Source: an uncultured Eubacterium sp.
GTDB taxonomy: Bacteria; Bacillota; Clostridia; Lachnospirales; Lachnospiraceae
Direction of reading: 5' to 3'
NCBI GenBank assembly: GCA_934316925.1
Contig: CAKREC010000032.1
Location: 1-22,725 of the forward strand
Length of the DNA: 22,725 nucleotides
The notes below the pieces were generated by a model, which was given only the letters and a program-made list of their open reading frames with translations, did no database searches and was not told the origin of the DNA. Shown here one piece after another: positions 1 through 7,856 of the stretch (the stretch's first letter is position 1; the number at the start of each line of letters is the position of its first letter). A program made the position numbers and the translations under genes.

Positions 1-1
1 C

Positions 2-880
2 ATCCCGGCTCATGTTGCCGGCGTAAAACGAATTGTAATGGCAACGCCTCCGGGAGCAGATGGCAAAGTAAATCCTGCTACTCTGGTTGCTGCAAATCTT
101 GCAGGTGCTACCGAGGTTTGTAAAGTAGGAGGAGCACAGGCAATTGCAGCGCTGGCCTACGGTACAGAGTCGATCCCGAAAGTGGATAAGATAGCCGGAC
201 CGGGTAACATCTTTGTTGCGCTTGCTAAGAAAACGGTATATGGTCATGTCAGCATTGATTCGATCGCGGGTCCAAGTGAAGTTATGGTATTGGCAGATGA
301 GACCGCAAATCCACGCTATGTGGCTGCAGATATGCTTTCACAGGCAGAACATGATGAGCTGGCTTCTGCTATTTTAGTTACGACCAGCAAAGAACTTGCT
401 GAAAAAGTTAGTGAGCATGTCTCTGATTTTGCTGCGCGTCTGTCACGTTCTGAAATTATTAATAAATCCATTGATAATTATGGATATATTTTGTTGGCAG
501 AGAATATGGAGCAGGCGATCGACGCCGTAAATGAAATCGCTTCTGAACATTTGGAAATTTTAACAAAAAATCCATTTGATACCATGACAAGAGTGAAAAA
601 TGCAGGTGCTATTTTCCTGGGAGAATATAGCAGTGAACCGCTGGGAGATTATTTTGCCGGTCCAAACCACGTGTTACCAACCAATGGTACGGCTAAATTC
701 TTCTCTCCATTATCGGTAGATGATTTTATCAAAAAATCCAGTGTGATCTCATATTCCGAAGAGGCTTTAAAAGAAGTTCATGAAGATATTATCCGTTTTG
801 CGAAAGCAGAACATCTTACGGCACATGCCAATTCCATCGCGGTACGATTTGGAAAAGAAGTCCTTGACGAAGGTAAGTAA
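2..880 (+). CDS. hisD: Histidinol dehydrogenase, 3' part (5' end outside window)
   Basis: HisD catalyses the last two steps of histidine biosynthesis, oxidising L-histidinol to L-histidine with NAD+ in the cytoplasm. The reading frame is open from base 2, so about 293 C-terminal residues of a roughly 430-residue enzyme are present; the ATG at 38 is internal, because the residues before it ([10 protein letters not shown]) are already family sequence. The family signature [10 protein letters not shown] is followed by SQAEHD, which carries the zinc-binding Gln and His. The catalytic Glu-His pair (E. coli E326/H327) is at bases 545-550, and the zinc ligands equivalent to D360 and H419 are at 647-649 and 824-826, with exactly the E. 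coli spacing. The fragment therefore looks fully functional. Its last codons contain the -35 element of the next promoter. The rest of a his operon would lie upstream. Confidence 0.97.
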   Translation: MPAHVAGVKRIVMATPPGADGKVNPATLVAANLAGATEVCKVGGAQAIAALAYGTESIPKVDKIAGPGNIFVALAKKTVYGHVSIDSIAGPSEVMVLADETANPRYVAADMLSQAEHDELASAILVTTSKELAEKVSEHVSDFAARLSRSEIINKSIDNYGYILLAENMEQAIDAVNEIASEHLEILTKNPFDTMTRVKNAGAIFLGEYSSEPLGDYFAGPNHVLPTNGTAKFFSPLSVDDFIKKSSVISYSEEALKEVHEDIIRFAKAEHLTAHANSIAVRFGKEVLDEGK

Positions 881-892
881 CTGTGATATATT
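864..892 (+). promoter_or_regulatory. SigA-type promoter for rplS, starting inside hisD
   Basis: TTGACG (864-869) and TATATT (887-892) are separated by 17 bp, and a TG one base upstream of the -10 gives an extended -10. The -35 lies in the last codons of hisD. The predicted transcript would start near 899 and carry a leader of about 78 nt before rplS. Such a leader could hold an L19 autoregulatory RNA element, but I could not fold one convincingly. TGTGATATA occurs twice, at 882 and 901, so a second weaker -10 (TATAAG, 906-911) is possible. Confidence 0.65.
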
Positions 893-976
893 TTTAATGT
901 TGTGATATAAGTAGATGGTCCTCTGGTGGTTATATTTTACATTAAGAACATCAAAAAAGATTTAGGAGGAACAACA

Positions 977-1324
977 ATGAACGAAATTATCAAGAAAATC
1001 GAAGCAGAGCAGTTGAAAGCTGAAATCCCTGAATTTCATGTAGGTGATACCGTTAAGGTATACGCAAAAGTAAAAGAGGGTCAGCGTGAGCGTACTCAGG
1101 TATTTGAAGGCGTTGTATTGAAGAGACAGGGTGGAAGCACTCGTGAGACTTTCACTGTTCGTAAATTCTCCAATGGCGTAGGCGTTGAGAAGACCTGGCC
1201 ACTTCATTCTCCAATCGTAGAGAAGATTGAAGTTGTTCGTCTTGGTAAAGTAAGAAGAGCAAAACTTAATTATTTGCGTGGTCGTATTGGTAAGGCTGCT
1301 AAGGTAAAAGAATTGGTTAAATAA
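977..1324 (+). CDS. rplS: 50S ribosomal protein L19
   Basis: This encodes 115 residues, the normal length for bacterial L19, a large-subunit protein at the interface with the 30S subunit. Typical family stretches are visible: [19 protein letters not shown] near the N-terminus, [29 protein letters not shown] and [19 protein letters not shown], followed by a basic end ([19 protein letters not shown]). The start at 977 is chosen because TAGGAGGA at 962-969 is well spaced from it; an upstream GTG in frame at 926 has no ribosome binding site. In Bacillus, rplS also sits next to the RbgA gene, as it does here with one gene between them. It probably has its own promoter at 864-892 and a partial terminator downstream. 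Confidence 0.98.
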   Translation: MNEIIKKIEAEQLKAEIPEFHVGDTVKVYAKVKEGQRERTQVFEGVVLKRQGGSTRETFTVRKFSNGVGVEKTWPLHSPIVEKIEVVRLGKVRRAKLNYLRGRIGKAAKVKELVK

Positions 1325-1339
1325 ATCATTTGCTTTTCG

Positions 1340-1368
1340 AAGGGACAACGTTGTTTGTCCCTTTTCTC
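1340..1368 (+). terminator. Intrinsic terminator or attenuator after rplS
   Basis: A perfect 9-bp stem, AAGGGACAA (1340-1348) with TTGTCCCTT (1355-1363) and a 6-nt loop, is followed by a short U tract (TT, then CTC). The tail is weak, so some transcription probably continues into the signal peptidase and rbgA genes, giving more rplS than downstream product. Confidence 0.65.
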
Positions 1369-1399
1369 ATAATTAGAGAGACATAAGGAGAAATTACGC

Positions 1400-2002
1400 A
1401 TGAATCTTTTGTTTGAAGAGGAAACGAAAAAGGCGAGAAGAAGACAGTTGTTAAAAGAAAGTGGATATTTTCTGATAGCAGCTGTTCTTGTTATATTATT
1501 AGCCTGGCTGATCGTACATTTTGCACTGAAAAAAGCAAGCATGATCGGAAGCTCGATGCAGACAACGTTATATAATGGAGAGGATCTGATTGTAAATCGT
1601 ACATCTTATAAATTATTTTCTCCAAAACGGGGCGCTGTGATTGCCTTTTATCCGGAAACCGATGAAAATGAGGAACACACAGATTCCAGTATTCTCGTAC
1701 GACGGGTTGTTGGACTGCCGGGAGAACAGGTGCAGATCAAAGATGGTTTGATCTATATAAATGGCGAACCGCTTTCAGAAAAATATAAGTTTGATCCGAT
1801 AGAATCTGCCGGACGGGCATTGGAGCCTGTCACGCTGGAAAAAAATGAGTACTTTGTAATGAGTGATAAAAGGGATGATTTAGATGATAGCCGCAGCACC
1901 AGCTTTACAAAAGTTTATAAAAAACAGATCATCGGTAAGGTAGTTTTTAGTTTGAATCCATTTGCGTTGATTGGCGGCCCCAAAGAGGAAGGAGAACAAT
2001 AA
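1400..2002 (+). CDS. Signal peptidase I homologue with Arg at the catalytic Lys position
   Basis: This 200-residue protein has the architecture of a Gram-positive type I signal peptidase, which removes signal peptides on the outer face of the membrane. It has a short basic cytoplasmic N-terminus, one membrane segment at about 23-42, box B with the nucleophile region GSSM (Ser52), and GLPGE (residues 105-109). The catalytic dyad is broken as read: the family motif KR-x-x-GLPG is RR-V-V-GLPG here, placing Arg101 (codon CGA, 1700-1702) where the general base Lys should be. Box E is also altered, SDKRDDLDDSR (155-165) against the usual GDNRxxSxDSR. It may be a pseudoenzyme, an enzyme with an unusual mechanism, or a decaying copy. 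AAGGAG at 1385-1390 supports the start. Its TAA overlaps the rbgA ATG by one base, so translation is coupled. Confidence 0.9.
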   Translation: MNLLFEEETKKARRRQLLKESGYFLIAAVLVILLAWLIVHFALKKASMIGSSMQTTLYNGEDLIVNRTSYKLFSPKRGAVIAFYPETDENEEHTDSSILVRRVVGLPGEQVQIKDGLIYINGEPLSEKYKFDPIESAGRALEPVTLEKNEYFVMSDKRDDLDDSRSTSFTKVYKKQIIGKVVFSLNPFALIGGPKEEGEQ

Positions 2003-2841
2003 TGCATTTTCAATGGTATCCAGGTCATATGACAAAGGCAAAACGTGCCATGCAGGAAGATATAAAATTAATTGATGTTGTGATTGAATTAGTTGATGCC
2101 AGAATTCCGTATAGCAGTAAAAACCCTGATATTGATACTCTGGCAGCAAACAAATCACGGATTCTTTTGCTGAATAAGTGTGATATGGCGGATCCTTCCA
2201 CACTTCAAAAATGGATCCAGTACTATGAGAGCAAAGGCTATTTGGCACTTGGGATCACAGCAAAGAAAAAGAACGAGTTGAAACAGGTCAATGCACTGAT
2301 ACAGAAAGCGTGTCAGGAAAAGATTGAAAGAGACCGCAAACGTGGCATTTTAAATCGCCCGGTCCGTGCTATGATCGTGGGAATTCCGAATGTAGGAAAA
2401 TCTACTTTTATTAATAGTTTTGCGGGAAAGGCCTGCACCAAAACCGGAAACAAACCAGGTGTTACCAAAGGAAAACAATGGATACGGATCAATAAACAGG
2501 TTGAGTTGTTAGATACTCCCGGAATTTTATGGCCTAAATTTGAAGATCAGACCGTGGGACAGCATTTGGCATTTATTGGTTCGATCAAGGATGAATTGAT
2601 CCAGAGTGTAGACCTGGCACTGGATCTGATCGAGTTTTTGACATCCGCATATCCTGGTACTTTGCAGCAGCAATACGAGATTGATGAGACAAAGGACTCG
2701 GCGGACATTCTTAAAGAGGTTGCTGTGAACCGTGGCTGTATGAAAAAGGGAAATGAACTTGATTATGATAAGGCTGCCTTTATGATTCTTGACGATTTTC
2801 GAAACGCCAGAATGGGCAGAATAACAATTGAAAAACCTTAG
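2002..2841 (+). CDS. rbgA: Ribosome biogenesis GTPase RbgA (YlqF)
   Basis: RbgA is a circularly permuted GTPase needed for late 50S assembly, where it helps incorporate late proteins such as L16. The 279 residues show the permuted order clearly: G4 NKCD at 58-61, a G5-like ITAKK at 85-89, the G1 P-loop GIPNVGKS at 127-134, G2 around Thr155 (KPGVTKG), and G3 DTPG at 171-174. The N-terminus reads QWYPGHM, with His9 matching the residue proposed as catalytic in B. subtilis RbgA. A helical C-terminal domain follows (about 200-279). The start overlaps the stop of the preceding gene (TAATG), and GGAAGGAGAA just upstream, inside that gene, is the ribosome binding site. Proximity to rplS fits a ribosome-assembly role. 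Confidence 0.97.
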   Translation: MHFQWYPGHMTKAKRAMQEDIKLIDVVIELVDARIPYSSKNPDIDTLAANKSRILLLNKCDMADPSTLQKWIQYYESKGYLALGITAKKKNELKQVNALIQKACQEKIERDRKRGILNRPVRAMIVGIPNVGKSTFINSFAGKACTKTGNKPGVTKGKQWIRINKQVELLDTPGILWPKFEDQTVGQHLAFIGSIKDELIQSVDLALDLIEFLTSAYPGTLQQQYEIDETKDSADILKEVAVNRGCMKKGNELDYDKAAFMILDDFRNARMGRITIEKP

Positions 2842-2852
2842 GGAGAGAAGAT

Positions 2853-3644
2853 ATGAGTCAGGACAGCGAGGAGATTCAGGAGAGCCTCCGGGCGTGTGAA
2901 GAATTATCGAAATATTTAACCGACGAAGAACTAGATGATGTACCGTTAGACGAGATTTATCAGATTGCTTATGAAAACAGTAAAAAAAAGGATGCTTCTG
3001 AGGAAATGCCGGAGCCACAAAGCAATGTGCTCACGGATGAAGAAGAAAATTTCTCCATCGATCATTTGCAGACAGTTGAGACTGGGAAAAGTGAGACGGT
3101 AGATGAACAGTATCATGACCGGCATCCACTGCTGCGAGCACTTGTGGGAACGTTGATCTGTGTTTTTGCGGCACTGCTTCTTTCGTTTGGAATTACAAAA
3201 TTCGTAGCATATCATACTTCGGTGGAGGGAAGCTCAATGGAGCCTGCTTTATCGAATACCGATCAGGTTGTTATTGAAAAGATGAGTTATTATTTTCATG
3301 ATCCCGAACGGTTTGACGTCATTGTGTTTCCATTTGATGAAAATGTAAGTTATATTAAACGGGTCATTGGCCTGCCGGGAGAGTCGCTGCAGATTCAGGA
3401 TGGATATGTATATATCAATGGCAAAAAGCTGGATGATCCTTATGGAAATGAACGAATGGAAGATGCAGGAGTGGCAAATGAAGAGATTGTACTCGGAGAA
3501 AACGAATATTTTGTTTTGGGAGACAATCGAAACGCCAGTGTGGACAGCAGAAAAGTAGACGTTGGTGTCGTGCATCGAGATAAAATACAGGGAAAAGCCT
3601 GGCTGAGATTTTGGCCATTAAAACATTTTGGAACAGTAAAGTGA
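2853..3644 (+). CDS. lepB: Signal peptidase I with long acidic cytoplasmic extension
   Basis: This 263-residue protein is a type I signal peptidase with all catalytic features intact. Ser128 lies in EGSSM, the general base Lys169 in YIKRVIGLPGE, and box E reads GDNRNASVDSRK (223-234). A single membrane segment spans about 95-116. Residues 1-90 form an unusually long cytoplasmic region rich in Asp and Glu (for example TDEELDDVPLDE), absent from the short Bacillus Sip enzymes and of unknown role. It follows rbgA by 11 bp with GGGAGAG as ribosome binding site, and the CYTH gene follows by 9 bp, so it belongs to the same operon. It is the likely active enzyme of this cluster, given the Lys-to-Arg change in the homologue at 1400-2002. 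Confidence 0.95.
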   Translation: MSQDSEEIQESLRACEELSKYLTDEELDDVPLDEIYQIAYENSKKKDASEEMPEPQSNVLTDEEENFSIDHLQTVETGKSETVDEQYHDRHPLLRALVGTLICVFAALLLSFGITKFVAYHTSVEGSSMEPALSNTDQVVIEKMSYYFHDPERFDVIVFPFDENVSYIKRVIGLPGESLQIQDGYVYINGKKLDDPYGNERMEDAGVANEEIVLGENEYFVLGDNRNASVDSRKVDVGVVHRDKIQGKAWLRFWPLKHFGTVK

Positions 3645-3653
3645 GGTTTTTAT

Positions 3654-4133
3654 ATGGAAATCGAAAAAAAATATCTTGTGACAGAATTACCAGCAGACCT
3701 CGATCGGTTTTCTCATTATGAGATCCAACAGGGATATCTTTTTGCCAGAAAGGGACATCCGGTGATCCGATTAAGAAAAAAAGGAGAACAATATATTTTA
3801 ACATATAAATATAAAGATCCTATGAATCCCGTCTGCATGGAAGCAAATCTAAATGCTTCCGAAGAGGTTGAACTGTTCCTTACCAGGGAATGCTATGAAG
3901 ATCTGCTGCAGAATATCAAAGGCGTTTTGATCGAAAAAACAAGATATGAAATCCCATATGGAGACCGCACGATCGAATTGGATGTCTTTCATGGGAAATA
4001 TGACGGTTTTTTGCTTGCTGAGGTTGAATTTGAGACGGTGGATCAGGCAAGAGTTTTTCAGGCGCCGGATTGGTTTGGCGTGGATGTAAGCGGGCAGCCG
4101 GAATATTCGAATAGTTACATGGCGTTAAGATAA
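3654..4133 (+). CDS. CYTH-domain protein (triphosphate tunnel metalloenzyme family)
   Basis: The 159 residues form one CYTH domain. The defining N-terminal ExExK motif is present as EIEKK at 2-6. Alternating charged residues typical of the tunnel follow: RLRKK (39-43), LTYKYK (49-54), EEVE (70-73), EKTRYEI (94-100), ELDVF (108-112) and AEVEF (122-126). Family members hydrolyse inorganic triphosphate, thiamine triphosphate or nucleoside triphosphates, or make cAMP, using divalent metals. A short single-domain bacterial protein like this is most often a tripolyphosphatase, but the sequence does not settle the substrate. It is the last gene of the rplS-rbgA cluster, 9 bp after the signal peptidase gene. 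No strong terminator follows; there is only a T-rich run at about 4136-4147. Confidence 0.9.
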   Translation: MEIEKKYLVTELPADLDRFSHYEIQQGYLFARKGHPVIRLRKKGEQYILTYKYKDPMNPVCMEANLNASEEVELFLTRECYEDLLQNIKGVLIEKTRYEIPYGDRTIELDVFHGKYDGFLLAEVEFETVDQARVFQAPDWFGVDVSGQPEYSNSYMALR

Positions 4134-4158
4134 TATTTTTTTTATTTTCATAAATTAC

Positions 4159-5555
<1,397 letters not shown>

Positions 5556-5597
5556 TTACTTTTTGATTGATATTTTATATCGGATATAAGTAGAATT

Positions 5598-5650
5598 GTG
5601 AGGTCTTTCATACCACACTTACTGTTGTGGCTGGAAGACCTCACTTTTTT
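5598..5650 (+). terminator. Strong intrinsic terminator after gdhA
   Basis: A 10-bp perfect stem, GTGAGGTCTT (5598-5607) with AAGACCTCAC (5635-5644), encloses a second short stem (CCACA with TGTGG) and is followed directly by six T residues (5645-5650). Confidence 0.93.
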
Positions 5651-5660
5651 ATGGACAGGG

Positions 5661-5695
5661 AGCGTGAGACGACCAAAGAAAGCGTGAAGCGAACC
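5661..5695. repeat. Short direct repeat, two copies 20 bp apart
   Basis: AGCGTGAgaCGAcc at 5661-5674 and AGCGTGAagCGAacc at 5681-5695 are near-identical, with starts 20 bp apart. They lie between the gdhA terminator and the -35 element of the next promoter, which begins at 5696. They could be an activator-binding pair or a fragment of a dispersed genomic repeat. Confidence 0.45.
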
Positions 5696-5724
5696 TTGTT
5701 TTTTTTATGAAAGTCTGTTATGAT
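5696..5724 (+). promoter_or_regulatory. Extended -10 promoter for the DUF5688-like gene
   Basis: TTGTTT (5696-5701) and TATGAT (5719-5724) are 17 bp apart, with TG at 5716-5717 giving an extended -10. Transcription would begin near 5731, which makes an ATG at 5733 an unlikely start and favours the ATG at 5769. Confidence 0.65.
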
Positions 5725-5768
5725 TTCAATACATGAATTTTCTTTGTGATAGTGGAAGGGATTTCATT

Positions 5769-6716
5769 ATGACAAAAACAATTTTTACAGATCAACTTAT
5801 CGCGCAGTTGGAAGAATATGCGCCAGAAGCCCAGTTTGAGATTCGGGCTGAGGTATTCAATAAGAATAATGATACCGAACGCATCGGTGTCATTATCAGG
5901 CAGGAGTCGGAGTACATTTCACCAACGATTTATATTGATGATTTTTACGAGGACTATATACAGAAAAAGAGTACGATATCAGAGATTGCCAGAGAGATCT
6001 GGCGTATCTGGGAGTCCAAACCAGAACCGAAAGACTATATGGATCCTCATTCCTTTGGTTGGGAATGTTGCAGTGAGAAACTTATATTTCAATTAATATC
6101 ATTTCCGTTGAACCGGCAATATCTAAAACAGGTTCCTCATTTTAAGTTCCGCGATTTTGCCATTGTATTTCGGGTTGTTTTTGAAATACAGCCGCAAGGT
6201 ATTTCATCGATGCCTGTTACCAATGACATTATGAAACGATGGGGAATTACGCTGGGAACGCTGTATCAGACAGCGAAAAACAATACCCCAAAGCTTATGC
6301 CGCTACGCATTCAGTCTTTATTTCAGCAGGTTAGTGATTATATAGGGCTTGAGGAAGGAACTGTTGCCTATGAGGAATTTGCTGCTCAAGATTATATGAT
6401 GGTTGTGACCAATACATATGGGATCAATGGAGCGATTGCATTTTTATATCCGGGAGTATTGGAGCAGCTGGCAGAAAAGTGGAAGAGCAATCTAGTGATC
6501 ATTCCATGCAGTGTTCATGAGGTATTGATTTTTCCGGTCCTTTTTAAAGACGATATGGAAGAATTGTCCCAGGTAGTCAATGAAGTAAATCGGGAAAATG
6601 TTTTACCAGAGGAGATCTTATCGGATCATGTATACGAATACGATTGGGTGAGTAAAGAATTGGTCTGCGAAAAGACACCAATAAAAAACAGCGTACCAAT
6701 GAATACGCTGTCATAG
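5769..6716 (+). CDS. DUF5688-like protein of unknown function
   Basis: The 315-residue product resembles the DUF5688 proteins that are common, often in several copies, in Lachnospiraceae; their function is unknown. The N-terminal part contains a stretch like NKNNDTERIGVIIRQES and a short YIDDFYEDYI segment. The C-terminal part has GAIAFLYPGVLEQLAEKW, then IIPCSVHEVLIFP and VNEVNRENVLPEEILSDHVY, which are the parts I recognise. I see no membrane segment, signal peptide or known catalytic motif. The start at 5769 follows GGAAGGG (5754-5760) by 8 bases; an in-frame ATG at 5733 is too near the predicted transcript start. The last ten codons also encode the terminator of the convergent tRNA gene, so the C-terminus (KNSVPMNTLS) may partly reflect RNA constraint rather than protein function. 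Confidence 0.75.
   Translation: MTKTIFTDQLIAQLEEYAPEAQFEIRAEVFNKNNDTERIGVIIRQESEYISPTIYIDDFYEDYIQKKSTISEIAREIWRIWESKPEPKDYMDPHSFGWECCSEKLIFQLISFPLNRQYLKQVPHFKFRDFAIVFRVVFEIQPQGISSMPVTNDIMKRWGITLGTLYQTAKNNTPKLMPLRIQSLFQQVSDYIGLEEGTVAYEEFAAQDYMMVVTNTYGINGAIAFLYPGVLEQLAEKWKSNLVIIPCSVHEVLIFPVLFKDDMEELSQVVNEVNRENVLPEEILSDHVYEYDWVSKELVCEKTPIKNSVPMNTLS
6683..6710 (-). terminator. Terminator of tRNA-Arg, embedded in the upstream CDS
   Basis: On the minus strand the order is CAGCGTA (6710-6704), an 8-nt loop, TACGCTG (6695-6689), then six T residues (6688-6683). It starts 8 bases past the tRNA 3' end. The plus-strand reading of the same hairpin lacks a T run, so it acts in one direction only. The whole element lies in the coding sequence of the convergent gene. 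Confidence 0.88.
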
Positions 6717-6718
6717 AC

Positions 6719-6790
6719 GCACCTGGAGGGATTCGAACCCCCGGCCTTAGGCTTCGGAAGCCTCTGCTCTATCCACTAAGCCACAGGTGC
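6719..6790 (-). tRNA. tRNA-Arg, anticodon CCG
   Basis: The reverse complement folds as a standard 72-nt cloverleaf. The acceptor arms GCACCTG and CAGGTGC pair fully, the D arm begins GCTTAGTGGATAGAGC, the anticodon loop is TTCCGAA with anticodon CCG, and the T arm is GGGGGTTCGAATCCCTC. The first pair of the anticodon stem is a G-A mismatch. CCG reads the arginine codon CGG. The 3' CCA is not encoded and would be added after transcription. It has its own promoter (6802-6831) and terminator (6683-6710), so it is a single-gene unit lying between two plus-strand genes. Confidence 0.96.
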
Positions 6791-6801
6791 TGTACTTATC
6801 T

Positions 6802-6831
6802 ATTATATATCAAAACTTATAATTTTGTAAA
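6802..6831 (-). promoter_or_regulatory. Promoter of tRNA-Arg
   Basis: On the minus strand TTTACA (6831-6826) and TATAAT (6807-6802) are 18 bp apart. Transcription would start about 5 bases before the mature tRNA 5' end. A plus-strand TATAAT at 6818-6823 overlaps it and could be the -10 of hslO, but its -35 (CTTATC) is poor. The two divergent promoters would share the same 30 bp. Confidence 0.75.
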
Positions 6832-6859
6832 GAGTTATTTGAAGAATGGAGAAATTTTT

Positions 6860-7747
6860 ATGAGTCAGATTAGCGATTATTTAGTAAGAGGAACTGCGGC
6901 AGACGGTCATATCCGATGTTTTGCCATTACTTCTAAAAATACAGTGGAAGAGGCCAAACAACGGCATGGAACCAGCCCGGTAGCAACGGCTGCGCTGGGA
7001 CGGCTTTTGTCCGGGGGCGCCATGATGGGAGCTATGATGAAAGGGGAAAAGGATCTGATCACTTTACAGATCCAGTGCAGTGGACCGATTGGTGGCCTTA
7101 TGGTTACGGCTGATGCTTTTGGGCATGTAAAAGGTTATGTAAATCAACCGATCGTTTCATTGCCACCAAGCAAATTAGGCAAATTAGATGTAGGAAAAGC
7201 AGTGGACCTGGGAGTTCTTACTGTGATCAAGGACATTGGCATGAAAGAGCCATATTCCGGTCAGGTCCAGTTAGTTTCCGGTGAGATCGCAGAAGATCTG
7301 ACTTATTATTTTGCAGCATCTGAGCAGACTCCGTCGTCAGTTGCATTAGGCGTTCTTATGAATAAGGATAATACGGTTGCCCAGGCAGGGGGATATATTA
7401 TTCAGTTGATGCCGGATGCGGAGGAGGAAGTGATCAGCGCATTGGAAGAAAAACTGGCACATGTAGATCCTGTTACGACATTACTTTCAGAAGGTCACAC
7501 ACCGGAGTCGATCTTGAATTTGCTGCTAGGTGATTTTGGAGTACACAGTGAAAAAGAACAGCTGCCAGTCCAGTTCTTCTGTAATTGTTCAAAAGAACGC
7601 ATGGAACGGGGATTGATCAGTCTTGGCAAAAAAGAGATTTCAGATATTGTGCAGGATGGCGAGGATATTGAACTGAATTGTCACTTCTGCAATTCGAACT
7701 ACGTATTTACCGTGGATGAATTACAAGCTTTGTTACATGACATGTGA
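6860..7747 (+). CDS. hslO: Redox-regulated chaperone Hsp33
   Basis: Hsp33 is a cytoplasmic holdase activated when oxidation releases zinc from its C-terminal redox switch. The 295 residues start with MSQISDYLVRGTAADGHIR and include CSGPIGGLMVTADAFGHVKGYV, a family hallmark. The C-terminal cysteine module is intact: Cys241 and Cys243 (CNC) and Cys274 and Cys277 (CHFC), the usual CxC...CxxC. The start at 6860 follows GGAGA by 7 bases; a TTG in frame at 6839 lacks a ribosome binding site. No terminator is visible after the stop, but a new promoter begins at 7780. Confidence 0.97.
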   Translation: MSQISDYLVRGTAADGHIRCFAITSKNTVEEAKQRHGTSPVATAALGRLLSGGAMMGAMMKGEKDLITLQIQCSGPIGGLMVTADAFGHVKGYVNQPIVSLPPSKLGKLDVGKAVDLGVLTVIKDIGMKEPYSGQVQLVSGEIAEDLTYYFAASEQTPSSVALGVLMNKDNTVAQAGGYIIQLMPDAEEEVISALEEKLAHVDPVTTLLSEGHTPESILNLLLGDFGVHSEKEQLPVQFFCNCSKERMERGLISLGKKEISDIVQDGEDIELNCHFCNSNYVFTVDELQALLHDM

Positions 7748-7779
7748 TATTTGTCTACGAATAGGAATTTTTTGACTAC

Positions 7780-7808
7780 TTGAAAATTCAGTCGTTTATT
7801 GGTATACT
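7780..7808 (+). promoter_or_regulatory. Extended -10 promoter for the membrane-anchored hypothetical gene
   Basis: TTGAAA (7780-7785) and TATACT (7803-7808) are 17 bp apart, and a TG one base upstream of the -10 gives an extended -10. A TTGACT at 7772-7777 is 25 bp from the -10 and too far to be its -35. Confidence 0.65.
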
Positions 7809-7856
7809 ATTGTAGGAATTTTAAACGGATAGAGATAGAAAGTTGGAAGTGTACAG

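Noticed and set aside
38..880. hisD starting at the ATG at 38
   Set aside because: Residues before it in the same frame continue the HisD sequence, so the gene is cut by the window edge rather than starting there.
962..1348. Minus-strand reading frame opposite rplS
   Set aside because: It is antisense to a highly conserved ribosomal protein gene, has no ribosome binding site and no recognisable product.
5598..5650. Riboswitch or small RNA after gdhA
   Set aside because: The structure is a single hairpin with a U run immediately after the stop codon, fully explained as a terminator.
6719..6790. tRNA-Arg as a phage attachment site
   Set aside because: No integrase gene and no second copy of the tRNA 3' end were noticed in the window.
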